From NCBI GenBank assembly GCA_045628945.1, contig JAZQQG010000013.1:1-34503 (forward strand): a DNA stretch of 34,503 nt. Direction: 5' to 3'. Made by a program: the position numbers and the translations under genes. Positions 17,501 through 24,504 of the stretch are shown piece by piece. Within the stretch, counting starts at the first letter, position 1, and each line of letters opens with the position of its first letter. The notes under the pieces are model-generated. The model was not told the origin of the DNA, ran no database searches, and saw nothing but the letters and a program-made list of their open reading frames with translations. The stretch comes from RGIG4034 sp045628945. GTDB lineage: Bacteria > Bacillota > Clostridia > Lachnospirales > Lachnospiraceae.

Positions 17501-18325
17501 CATCAGACAAATGAACTTGTCGCTTCTTCCCTTGTACAATTCTTCTCTGGTATCCAGATAGCTCTGATAGGTGGTCTCGATGGGAGTACGGTAATAGCCG
17601 TCCTCAAACTCAACCTCCTTAAGTTCCGTCGAGAAGGTGGTATGACGACAGTGATCAGACCAGTAGGTATCCAATACACGAATCTCTGTCATAGAAGGAT
17701 CCCGCTTCTCCTCCTCGGCAAAATAGCGACGGATATGAAGGAAGTCATTCCAGGTCATCGCAAGACCCAGGGACTGATACAGTTCCTTTAACTTATCCTC
17801 TGCCATGGTGGTGAAGTCATCAAAAATGAGTACGTCCGCAGGCTCCTCATACGCAATCTGAAGAGTTGCAGGCTTCTCAAGTCCGGTCTCACGGGAATCC
17901 ACGGGGTTGATGCAGAAGGACTTAATACGTGCCTTCTCCTCATCGGTAATCTCTCCGTATACCGCATAGGTTACTGCGGTACGAATGGTCGGTTCCTCAT
18001 CCTCTTTTAAGAACTTCACGCACTGCTCTGCGGAATCCGCACGCTGGTCATACTGGCCGGGCAAATACTCAACGCTGAACACGTAAGCTCCCTCATGGTC
18101 GAAATCTTCGCGATAGAGGGTATCAACAGGCGGCTCACTGAAGACCGTCTTGCAGGCTCTCTCAAAAATCTCCTCCGAAATATTCTCCACGTCGTAGCGA
18201 ATCAGCACACGAACGCGGGTCACTCCGGTAATCCCCAGGTAACCTGTCATCTCCTCTGCCAATTCTCTTGCCTTAACCGCATAGGGTTCCTTTTTTTCAA
18301 CGTAGATACGTTTGACCGTGTCCAT
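14537..18325 (-). CDS. purL: Phosphoribosylformylglycinamidine synthase, single chain (PurL-PurQ fusion)
   Basis: FGAM synthase of about 1262 aa, converting FGAR, glutamine and ATP to FGAM in purine synthesis. It is the clostridial long form: an N-terminal PurS-like part, two AIRS-type synthetase halves (for example SDHCRHTTF, HNHPTEIEPFGGAATCLGG and FGIGSIGGKDSMSGT), and a C-terminal class I glutamine amidotransferase. The glutaminase has GICNGFQAL with nucleophile C1103 and SHGEGRF with H1170 and E1172. An ATG at 18331 is also in frame, but the GGAGGA ribosome site overlaps it, so I chose the ATG at 18325, which has a 6-base spacing. It lies between a TetR gene and hybrid kinase 2. Confidence 0.97.
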   Translation of the reverse strand: MDTVKRIYVEKKEPYAVKARELAEEMTGYLGITGVTRVRVLIRYDVENISEEIFERACKTVFSEPPVDTLYREDFDHEGAYVFSVEYLPGQYDQRADSAEQCVKFLKEDEEPTIRTAVTYAVYGEITDEEKARIKSFCINPVDSRETGLEKPATLQIAYEEPADVLIFDDFTTMAEDKLKELYQSLGLAMTWNDFLHIRRYFAEEEKRDPSMTEIRVLDTYWSDHCRHTTFSTELKEVEFEDGYYRTPIETTYQSYLDTREELYKGRSDKFICLMDLALVAMKKLKHDGILTDVEESDEINACSIVVPVEVDKNDGNGVVTEEWLVNFKNETHNHPTEIEPFGGAATCLGGAIRDPLSGRTYVYQAMRVTGAADPTVPVSETLKGKLSQKKLVRGAAQGYSSYGNQIGLATGFVKEIYHPNYVAKRMEIGAVMGAAPRANVIRETSDPGDIIILLGGRTGGDGCGGATGSSKVHTEQSLSTCGAEVQKGNAPTERKIQRLFRREEVSRLIKKCNDFGAGGVSVAIGELAAGLRVNLDLVPKKYAGLDGTELAISESQERMAVVVDPKDQDAFLAYAAEENLEAIPVATVTKEPRLVLTWRDREIVNLKRAFLDTNGAHQETTVAVSIPTEEDNYLKKIANKHVDKALENGDVKLAMTESLKDLNACSQKGLVEMFDASIGAGSVFMPYGGKYQLTETQTMVAKLPVLDGKCDTVTMMSYGFDPYLASWSPYHGAIYAVTESVAKIVANGGDYKKLHFTFQEYFRRMTEDPKRWSQPFAALLGAYDAQIGFGIGSIGGKDSMSGTFNDIDVPPTLVSFAVDVAKQSEIVTPEFKKPGNQVVYFDIPVDEFDVPIYREVMEIYDKIHTLIGKKTIVAAYATDARGVFPACAKMGFGNGYGVAFNTELEAEELFGNGLGRIVAEISEEITDEELDYTVIGTVTDGAFTYGDTVISQKEALDTWKAPLEKIFPSRVTFDTKVIDEPVYKADSIYVCKNLVARPNVFIPVFPGTNCEYDSRAAFVNAGADVTTRVFCNRNAQDIRDSVDLFVKSISEAQIIMFPGGFSAGDEPDGSAKFFATAFQNEKMKEAVTKLLEERDGLCLGICNGFQALIKLGLVPNGKITGQTPESPTLTFNTINRHISKMVYTKVVSNKSPWLQQAELGKTYVTPASHGEGRFVANEDVIRNLFANGQVATQYASADGIVSMDEEWNVNGSYASIEGITSFDGRCFGKMAHVERRGDGVAMNIYGEQDLKIFESGVAYFK

Positions 18326-18377
18326 TTTCATCCTCCAATACTGTAATGTCGGTGCCTCGCACCTTTATTCTTTGACG

Positions 18378-18965
18378 CTAATCTTCAGCGACTAATCCTT
18401 GCATAATGTAGACAAACTCCTCGTCCACCTGGCGTTCCGTCAAGCCTTCGGTCACGGAACGAATCCGAAGTCCTTCCACAACGTACATAATATTTCTGGC
18501 AGCGCCTTCCGGATCCGAGCACAGGAAAGTGCCGTTCTCCACACAGGACGTAATCAGAAGAGACAGAATCTTCACTCCCGCATTGAATTCGTGGAGCAGG
18601 TGATTCTCCTTCTTCGGAACCTTCTTGGCGAAATAATATTCGTAGATGGCACAATTCAAGCTGTCCTTACGTGTAAGCAGTTCCTTCTTCTGCTCCTTGA
18701 GAAAAAGAGCAAACAGGTCGGAAGCCGAGCTGTTCGAACTCAAATCCGCCACAATCGAGTTGTCTGCCTTGCTGCGTTCCGCCTCCAATACCGCACGGAA
18801 AACAGACTCCGTATCCGAGAAGTAGAGATAGAGACCGCCTCGGCTGATCTCACAGGCGTCCACAATGTCCTTCATCGTAACATCCCGAAAGCCCTTGGCG
18901 GCAAAAACGCGACGGGCGCATTCCACAATATATTCTCTTTTGCGAATCGACTTATCCGTTGTCAT
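18378..18965 (-). CDS. TetR/AcrR-family transcriptional regulator
   Basis: A 195-aa regulator. The N-terminal 60 residues form a TetR DNA-binding domain: IVECARRVFAAKGFRDVTM, then the helix-turn-helix DIVDACEISRGGLYLYF, which has the GxxYxYF end typical of the family. The remainder is an all-helical ligand-binding domain with no recognisable subgroup. The ATG overlaps the TGA of the upstream 154-aa gene (ATGA), so the pair is translationally coupled. It precedes purL by 52 bp. It may autoregulate the promoter at 19466-19494, but no clear palindrome was found there. A longer in-frame opening reaches 19121 but lies inside the neighbour's frame and is rejected. Confidence 0.9.
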   Translation of the reverse strand: MTTDKSIRKREYIVECARRVFAAKGFRDVTMKDIVDACEISRGGLYLYFSDTESVFRAVLEAERSKADNSIVADLSSNSSASDLFALFLKEQKKELLTRKDSLNCAIYEYYFAKKVPKKENHLLHEFNAGVKILSLLITSCVENGTFLCSDPEGAARNIMYVVEGLRIRSVTEGLTERQVDEEFVYIMQGLVAED

Positions 18966-19426
18966 GCGCGTTCTTCCTTCTCCGCCCAGAATAATACCAG
19001 TTCTTTCATCTTCGTAAGCACCGCCAGGAACACTCCGTTGGAGGTGCCTTCGGTCCATACATTGGCGCGGCGCATTCCGACCAGCACATAACGGGACAGA
19101 ATTCCGCTTAAGGTATCCCACTCCTTCATGGATGCACGCTCAATCAGACGCAGTTCTTCTTCGGCACCCTGAATATGGTTACGGGTATAGACATATTGAT
19201 AATTTTTGTTCATCAGGGACATCCGGGAGGCTTCCTTAACGAAGCGCATCAGATTGGCATCGTAGACAGGAAAAGAGATGGAATTCGACAGTTCTTCGGC
19301 GCCATACTTGCCGGACACATCCTTCTGTATGTTCGCAGTGAACCACGGAATGTACTGTGCCAGACTCATAACCTCGGGCTTAACCTTCTCGGCCAATGCA
19401 GTCAAGTTGGATTGTTCTCTGTCCAT
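18962..19426 (-). CDS. Conserved-looking small cytoplasmic protein of unknown function
   Basis: A 154-aa soluble, mostly helical protein that I do not recognise with certainty. Visible features are an N-terminal helix with VKPEVMSLAQYIPWF, a central SFPVYDANLMRFVKEA, and a C-terminal WDTLSGILSRYVLVGMRRANVWTEGTSNGVF. The aromatic/glycine motif near the C-terminus could be a ligand pocket. No transmembrane segment or signal peptide is visible. The start has an AAGGAG site. It is the first gene of the unit with TetR and purL and overlaps the TetR start by ATGA. It is probably the stress-type or regulatory partner of TetR, which is an inference from position alone. Confidence 0.75.
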   Translation of the reverse strand: MDREQSNLTALAEKVKPEVMSLAQYIPWFTANIQKDVSGKYGAEELSNSISFPVYDANLMRFVKEASRMSLMNKNYQYVYTRNHIQGAEEELRLIERASMKEWDTLSGILSRYVLVGMRRANVWTEGTSNGVFLAVLTKMKELVLFWAEKEERA

Positions 19427-19465
19427 TCATTACTCCTTCCCACAGGTGGGTATAATCTGCCAATA

Positions 19466-19494
19466 ATGATAGCATAGATTCTCCCTCTCGGCAA
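19466..19494 (-). promoter_or_regulatory. Promoter of the 154-aa gene / TetR / purL unit
   Basis: On the minus strand TTGCCG (-35), a 17-bp spacer and TATCAT (-10), about 40 bp upstream of the start. It is divergent from the promoter at 19529-19557, so the two share about 160 bp. Confidence 0.5.
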
Positions 19495-19528
19495 TAGGTT
19501 ACTCATGGATACAATTCGCCAATTTTGG

Positions 19529-19557
19529 TTGTTTTATCGTCATTTTTTCAGTATAAT
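19529..19557 (+). promoter_or_regulatory. Promoter of the 757-aa CNBD-like gene
   Basis: TTGTTT (-35), a 17-bp spacer and a perfect TATAAT (-10), 26 bp before the start codon. A GAGGAGG ribosome site follows at 19572-19578. Confidence 0.7.
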
Positions 19558-19583
19558 ATGATGAAGACGCTGAGGAGGTTTCT

Positions 19584-21857
19584 ATGGGGGTATTGAGTGC
19601 TAAAGAAGGATCGGTTTTAATCAATCGCGATTCTTCCGTCAATCAGATCTATATTATCACATCCGGTTGTGTGAACGCCTACAAGGACGGCGATGCCACG
19701 CAGCTTGTAAAAGGCGATGTCATCGGTCTCATCGATATCGCCAAGGGGTTCTATACCTATCAGTATGTTGCTGCCACCGATGTGTCTGTCGTGGCCTATT
19801 CCTGCAAAACCTATGACGATCTTCGTGCAATTGTAGAGGCAAATCCGGATGTTGCCGGGCTTCTGTCCTCTTCCATGATTAAGAGTCTGTGTCACATCAT
19901 CGATGCCTATATCATGACCCGCTACAACACGGACAATTTCTACCGGATTATTACGAAATCCTATGAGGAGTATCGTGCTCTTTGTATCAAATATTCGGTT
20001 CCCGCCAAGGAACTTCCCATGGACGATCTGGTTCCGCTCAAAGACAATTCGGACCTGGACACCTGGCTTATGCCTTACTACGAGGAGATGCGTCAGCTTT
20101 CTCCGGATCTGAACCGTCAGCTTTTCATTCAGCATCCGGGCTTTACGATTGGTTTTTTAATGAAAGCCAGTGAAGATGTGCAGAAGATTTTCAGCGAGAT
20201 GGGGGTACTGGCCGATTATCAGGCAACCCTTGCCACGGCCCTGTTAAATGAGAATCATGTCGATCTTCTCGATCTCTATCAGACCCTGTTGGTTCGTCTG
20301 ATTCGAAAAGGCACCGATACCATGTCATTGACTGCTGCCATCGGAAAGCTAACCATCCAGATGGAAGGACATTCCACGATTGATTCCGTGCTCTACTCCT
20401 CCCGAATGGCGGAATACAAGCAGGCAATTGCGGACGCGGAGAATCAGGTCCTGGATGACAGCCGCCCTTCCTCCCTCTCTTCCATGAAGACCGTTGCCGT
20501 CGAGAATTCCCTGAATACTATTTTGGAATACGCCGACGTTCTTCCCAATGTTGCGGAGGATTTCCGTCAGGCCATCTACGAATATAAGGAGATTGTCGAC
20601 AAGTCTGCGTCCAACGACTTTATGGTCTCTCTTCGCAAGCGGATTACCTCGATGTTCTACGACATCTATGCCGCTGCGTTTCAGGTCAGTCTGACCGATA
20701 GCCGCATTCCGACCATCCTGAAGATGTTCTTCCTTTTCGGCTACGTGGATGAGGAACTGGCCGGCTTGGAGAATGCCGCCGCCCTCTACGAGATTGCAGA
20801 TTCCGTTACCGGCGATCCGGACCGCGGCATCTACACCTTCTACGAATGGCTTCGCGCCGTCTACGCCGGCCGCAAGGAGCCCAGTCGTAATGAATTCGAC
20901 ACCGACTATACGCAATATGTACATGAATTGAAAGCCAACGGTAAGATTACTCCCGACGGGGAAAAGAAAATGCTAAACGACGGTGCCCAGAAGGTAATGT
21001 TCGAATTGCAGAATATGTTCCCGAGTGTCAACAAGATTACCTACGGTCGTATTACCACCTTCTGTCCTGTGTTCTCGGAGCACAATATGTATAAGGGTGT
21101 TGAAGAACAGTTAATGAATGCCGATTCGTTGCGTAAAACTTTGGATGCGATTCGTTCGGTGGATTTCTCCGCCTTCTACCGCGATACGATTTTCACGGAT
21201 CTGGAAAACGGCATCACCAAGGAACCCATCAAAGTGGAAATCTACCCGGATATCATTCTGATGCCCAATGTAGGTTCCCGTGGGGTTATGTGGCAGGAAA
21301 TCGAAGGCAAGCGCCGTACGACGCCTGCCCGCTTCATGATTCCGCTTCTCTATCCGGAGGACATCACCCCGTTGCTCACCCGTCTGGTCGGCGAGTATCG
21401 TTGGGAGATGTGCAAACGCGTGCAGGGCGCCCGTTGGAACGATGTCTCCGATCCTTCGCTTACCAGCGAATACTTCGATTACATTCAGTTCTATCGTAAG
21501 AACAGCGAGCTCTCTCCCGACGTTCGTGAAAAAATCAAACTCCAGCTCCAGAAGTCCAAGGGCAATTTCCGCGAAACCTTCGTCCGGGATTATATTGCCT
21601 GGGTTACTCTGGAGGGCAAGGGTTCTCCGGTACTGAATAAGGTGGTACGTCGTATGCTCTTCTCCTACTGTCCTTTCAGTGCGGAAGTGCGCGGACGCCT
21701 GGCCACCAATCCGATGTATAAAGACTATCTGGAACGCTACGAGATTAAGAAAAAACAATATATGCACCATCTCGACAATGTCTACACGAAGTTACGCAAC
21801 AACGCAAAACCCATTCCCAAAGAATTGGATATGCAACGTATCTTAGCAGACCGATAG
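19584..21857 (+). CDS. Large soluble protein with N-terminal cyclic-nucleotide-binding-like domain
   Basis: A 757-aa protein. Residues about 5-100 look like a CNBD/cupin beta-roll: EGSVLINRDSSVNQIYIITSGCVNAYKDG, then GDVIGLIDIAKG and ATDVSVVAYSC, matching the strand pattern of CRP-type effector domains. The phosphate-binding cassette arginine (usual RxA motif) is not visible, so classic cAMP/cGMP binding is doubtful. The remaining 650 residues are soluble, mixed helical and rich in acidic and aromatic residues. I recognise no catalytic domain, DNA-binding motif or membrane segment. It has its own promoter and GAGGAGG site. It is convergent with hybrid kinase 3, with only 8 bp between stop codons. 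A role in intracellular signalling is an inference. Confidence 0.7.
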   Translation: MGVLSAKEGSVLINRDSSVNQIYIITSGCVNAYKDGDATQLVKGDVIGLIDIAKGFYTYQYVAATDVSVVAYSCKTYDDLRAIVEANPDVAGLLSSSMIKSLCHIIDAYIMTRYNTDNFYRIITKSYEEYRALCIKYSVPAKELPMDDLVPLKDNSDLDTWLMPYYEEMRQLSPDLNRQLFIQHPGFTIGFLMKASEDVQKIFSEMGVLADYQATLATALLNENHVDLLDLYQTLLVRLIRKGTDTMSLTAAIGKLTIQMEGHSTIDSVLYSSRMAEYKQAIADAENQVLDDSRPSSLSSMKTVAVENSLNTILEYADVLPNVAEDFRQAIYEYKEIVDKSASNDFMVSLRKRITSMFYDIYAAAFQVSLTDSRIPTILKMFFLFGYVDEELAGLENAAALYEIADSVTGDPDRGIYTFYEWLRAVYAGRKEPSRNEFDTDYTQYVHELKANGKITPDGEKKMLNDGAQKVMFELQNMFPSVNKITYGRITTFCPVFSEHNMYKGVEEQLMNADSLRKTLDAIRSVDFSAFYRDTIFTDLENGITKEPIKVEIYPDIILMPNVGSRGVMWQEIEGKRRTTPARFMIPLLYPEDITPLLTRLVGEYRWEMCKRVQGARWNDVSDPSLTSEYFDYIQFYRKNSELSPDVREKIKLQLQKSKGNFRETFVRDYIAWVTLEGKGSPVLNKVVRRMLFSYCPFSAEVRGRLATNPMYKDYLERYEIKKKQYMHHLDNVYTKLRNNAKPIPKELDMQRILADR

Positions 21858-21865
21858 CGGTTCTT

Positions 21866-24148
21866 TTATCCAAGTAAAATATGTATGTTGCGTAAGTTTT
21901 CCTGTGCGAGTGTGAATTCAAAGTTTTCCAGGTCATCCGACAGTTTGGCAAACTCCGGAAGAAGGACTTCTTCCATCTCATGCTCGCGAAGCTCGGATAA
22001 AATTTCAAGGGCTTCGTTCTGCTCCAACATGTCAATATGATCCCCTACCTTATGAAGTTTCTCAATAAGCTCTGCCCGCGGCAGGGCTTCTTTTTTGACG
22101 ATTGCCTCCGGCTGCTCCTCGCCCTTGTTTAACAGGCCGGCATCCGCCAACACAGGTTCAATGGCCGCAAGCAGATCCGCATATCGACGGTGCAGAAGTT
22201 CCGCATCCGCTTTCAGGCGGTCATATTCTTCGTTTTTGCACTCGGTCTCCACCTGCTTGGCAAGCTCTGCCAGGGTAATGGCACCGACACCGCCGGCCAG
22301 TCCCTTCAAGGCATGTACTTCATAGAGATAGTTCTTCAGATTGTCTTTTTCTATATACTCATCCATTCGTGCAATCTGCTTATCCCCATCCTCATAGAAA
22401 TAGGACAGCATTCGAAGATACGGTTCCGGCTGATTGTTGTAGAAGGCAAGAGCGGAACGAATATCCACGCCCTCGATATGGAGATTTTTCGGGATTGTGG
22501 TGGATACGTCCACATACTGAATGAGTTCCGGTGCGAGGAATCGTTTCAGCATACGGGTAATGTTTTCAAGGCTCAAGGGCTTCGGAATGAAATCATCAAA
22601 GCCGTTTCGTAAGAAATTCTCCCGAGCATCCGGAAGGACATTGGCACTAAAGGCCACCAGAGGGAGTTTCTTATATTTACCGTTCTCCATGGTCCGGATT
22701 CGACGGGCGGTATCGACGCCGCTCATCTCCGGCATCATCTGATCCACAAAAAGAAGATCGTATCGATTGGACAGAACCTTGGCTACACACTCTCGCCCGC
22801 TTGAAGCGGTCTCGATTGAAATGGAATAGGCCTCAAAAAGCCCCTTTGCAACCTTCAGATTCGTCACATTATCATCCACTACCAGGATTCGTGCCTTCGG
22901 GGCAAGAATCATCGACAGATCTTCCTCCAGAGTCGAATGCTCCGGTCTGGTATAATGCAGCATTCCGTTAATCAAGGTCAATAACGACTTGGCAGACTGC
23001 TGAATGCTCTCCGCTTCCTGACGGCCTTTCGGACTTAACTCCTCCCGCAAAAGCAACCCCGACATTCCCAAGATCGCATTGAGCGGAGTTAGGAATTCAT
23101 GTGACATATTGGTCAAAAATTCCGTTTTGTTCTTGTTGGCTTCCTCTGCCTCTTCTTTTAACTCCGTCAGATGTTTCGTTCGCGCAATTTCTTCCGTACG
23201 GTCGGTCATCCAGATAATATACCCCTTAATCTCCCGTCGGTTATAATACGGTTTCACCTCCACAGAGTAGAGATCCTCGCCGATGGCATAATCCTGCCCA
23301 TCATGCGCAAACAACTCCTGAATAATCTGCGATGCGAAACGATTCGTCGGACCTTTCAGGTCCGGGAACAAGATCTTCGCAAAGGTATTCGAATAGAGAA
23401 TCTCCCGGGACGCGCTTACTACCACATAGGGCTTTTCGATGGTCTGCAGAATATCCTCCTGCGCCACCTGAATCGGGTCAATGATCCGGAATCGCGACAC
23501 AATAAAAAGAATATAGAGTCCTCCCACCGACAGCGTATAAGGCGACAAATTTGCATGATTCGTAATCCCGCTGAAATAAACAAGCAGCAGCAAAATAATG
23601 GCAATGGGCACCACCGACAAAAGTCGGATTCCTTTTGCTTCCTGCCCCGGAGTAATCCGGTATTTTCGCCACTCCAACAGGATAATTGCGGTCAGCAGTG
23701 CCACCGCATAGGTAATGTAGATATAGAAAACCACTCCGTATTTTACCGTAAGGCCGAATACGGCATTCTCATTAAATCCAATCTCCCGATAGAAAAGCGG
23801 ATATTTCGGAGACAGGAAGGTCGCAAGTGCCACGAGGACCGAGAATGTGACCATCACTGCCGTATGCCATTTCTTTAGATGACACTCACAGTTCTCGCAG
23901 ACAAAGAGAAAGGCAAACCCCAAAACCGACAGCTTGCCGATTCGTTGAAACAGTTCACCGCCCCAGGCCTGTCCGAGACCCGTCGCACAATATTCCACCA
24001 GGAAGCCCAGATTGGTAATGAAGATCGATACCGTAAACATAATCATAAGGCCGCCTGAATAACTTGGCTTACGCGTCAGGGCAAAAATCGCCCCATAAAA
24101 AGACACCGCCAGCCCGATTGCTAAGGTTACACCGGCAATAATGTTCAT
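21866..24148 (-). CDS. Hybrid kinase-like protein 3 (7TM, PAS, HisKA, REC, HPt) lacking the ATPase domain
   Basis: A 760-aa protein. Residues 1-225 hold about seven TM helices, then a PAS domain (about 230-325) and a HisKA helix pair with SHEFLTPLN, acceptor H350. After the second helix (INGMLHYT) the chain goes within about 25 residues straight into a receiver (ARILVVDDN). There is no N box, DxGxG or GxGLG motif, so no HATPase_c domain. The receiver has FVDQMMPEMSG, acceptor D469. An HPt domain with VHALKGLAGGVGA has H612, and a second acidic helical region ends the protein. It cannot autophosphorylate by itself. I chose the ATG at 24148 because AAGGAGG precedes it; the open frame continues upstream without a ribosome site. 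Confidence 0.88.
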   Translation of the reverse strand: MNIIAGVTLAIGLAVSFYGAIFALTRKPSYSGGLMIMFTVSIFITNLGFLVEYCATGLGQAWGGELFQRIGKLSVLGFAFLFVCENCECHLKKWHTAVMVTFSVLVALATFLSPKYPLFYREIGFNENAVFGLTVKYGVVFYIYITYAVALLTAIILLEWRKYRITPGQEAKGIRLLSVVPIAIILLLLVYFSGITNHANLSPYTLSVGGLYILFIVSRFRIIDPIQVAQEDILQTIEKPYVVVSASREILYSNTFAKILFPDLKGPTNRFASQIIQELFAHDGQDYAIGEDLYSVEVKPYYNRREIKGYIIWMTDRTEEIARTKHLTELKEEAEEANKNKTEFLTNMSHEFLTPLNAILGMSGLLLREELSPKGRQEAESIQQSAKSLLTLINGMLHYTRPEHSTLEEDLSMILAPKARILVVDDNVTNLKVAKGLFEAYSISIETASSGRECVAKVLSNRYDLLFVDQMMPEMSGVDTARRIRTMENGKYKKLPLVAFSANVLPDARENFLRNGFDDFIPKPLSLENITRMLKRFLAPELIQYVDVSTTIPKNLHIEGVDIRSALAFYNNQPEPYLRMLSYFYEDGDKQIARMDEYIEKDNLKNYLYEVHALKGLAGGVGAITLAELAKQVETECKNEEYDRLKADAELLHRRYADLLAAIEPVLADAGLLNKGEEQPEAIVKKEALPRAELIEKLHKVGDHIDMLEQNEALEILSELREHEMEEVLLPEFAKLSDDLENFEFTLAQENLRNIHILLG

Positions 24149-24414
24149 TGAATCCTCCTTGTTTTGCGAAGCAAAATCCGAGCCCTTTGGCGAGGAGAGG
24201 ATTTTACTCCCTTTCCAAATATGTGTAATATTCTTGTTTCGTGCCAAACTTTTCCCAAATATGTGCACGGTTGGTAATATATTGTTATTAGCACGCAATA
24301 TTGTTGTAGAATCAAATCTCCATATGGAGTATTGTAAAAGTGTCCTAAGGGAAGAGCAAACAGCCAACCGAAGGACCACTGAATTTGCTTATTTCGAAAG
24401 AATTCCCCTTTTAC
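24149..24414 (-). promoter_or_regulatory. Regulatory leader of hybrid kinase-like protein 3
   Basis: This is the bulk of the only gene-free stretch above 300 bases (24149-24504). No convincing consensus promoter was found. It contains two direct copies of CCAAATATGTG (24215-24225 and 24255-24265, exactly 40 bp apart) and a perfect 12-bp palindrome CTCCATATGGAG (24318-24329). These look like protein-binding sites. Open frames here lack ribosome sites and protein character. Confidence 0.4.
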
Positions 24415-24458
24415 ACAAACAGAGACCACGGAAGTTCGCTTTCGTGGTTTCTGTTTGT
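24415..24458. terminator. Terminator hairpin after the HAD-CPBP gene
   Basis: A 20-bp stem with two G-U-type pairs and the loop TTCG. The plus strand continues with GTTTATTTTTC, a good T run. The minus strand, on which the HAD-CPBP gene ends 47 bp away, has only a weak T-rich tail. It may work on both strands. Confidence 0.7.
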
Positions 24459-24504
24459 TTATTTTTCTCTAAATACGCTCTCTCTTCGTTTCTACCAATC
24501 GTTT

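Noticed and set aside
24149..24379. 77-residue N-terminal extension of hybrid kinase-like protein 3
   Set aside because: No ribosome site; the ATG at 24148 with AAGGAGG directly begins the first membrane helix.
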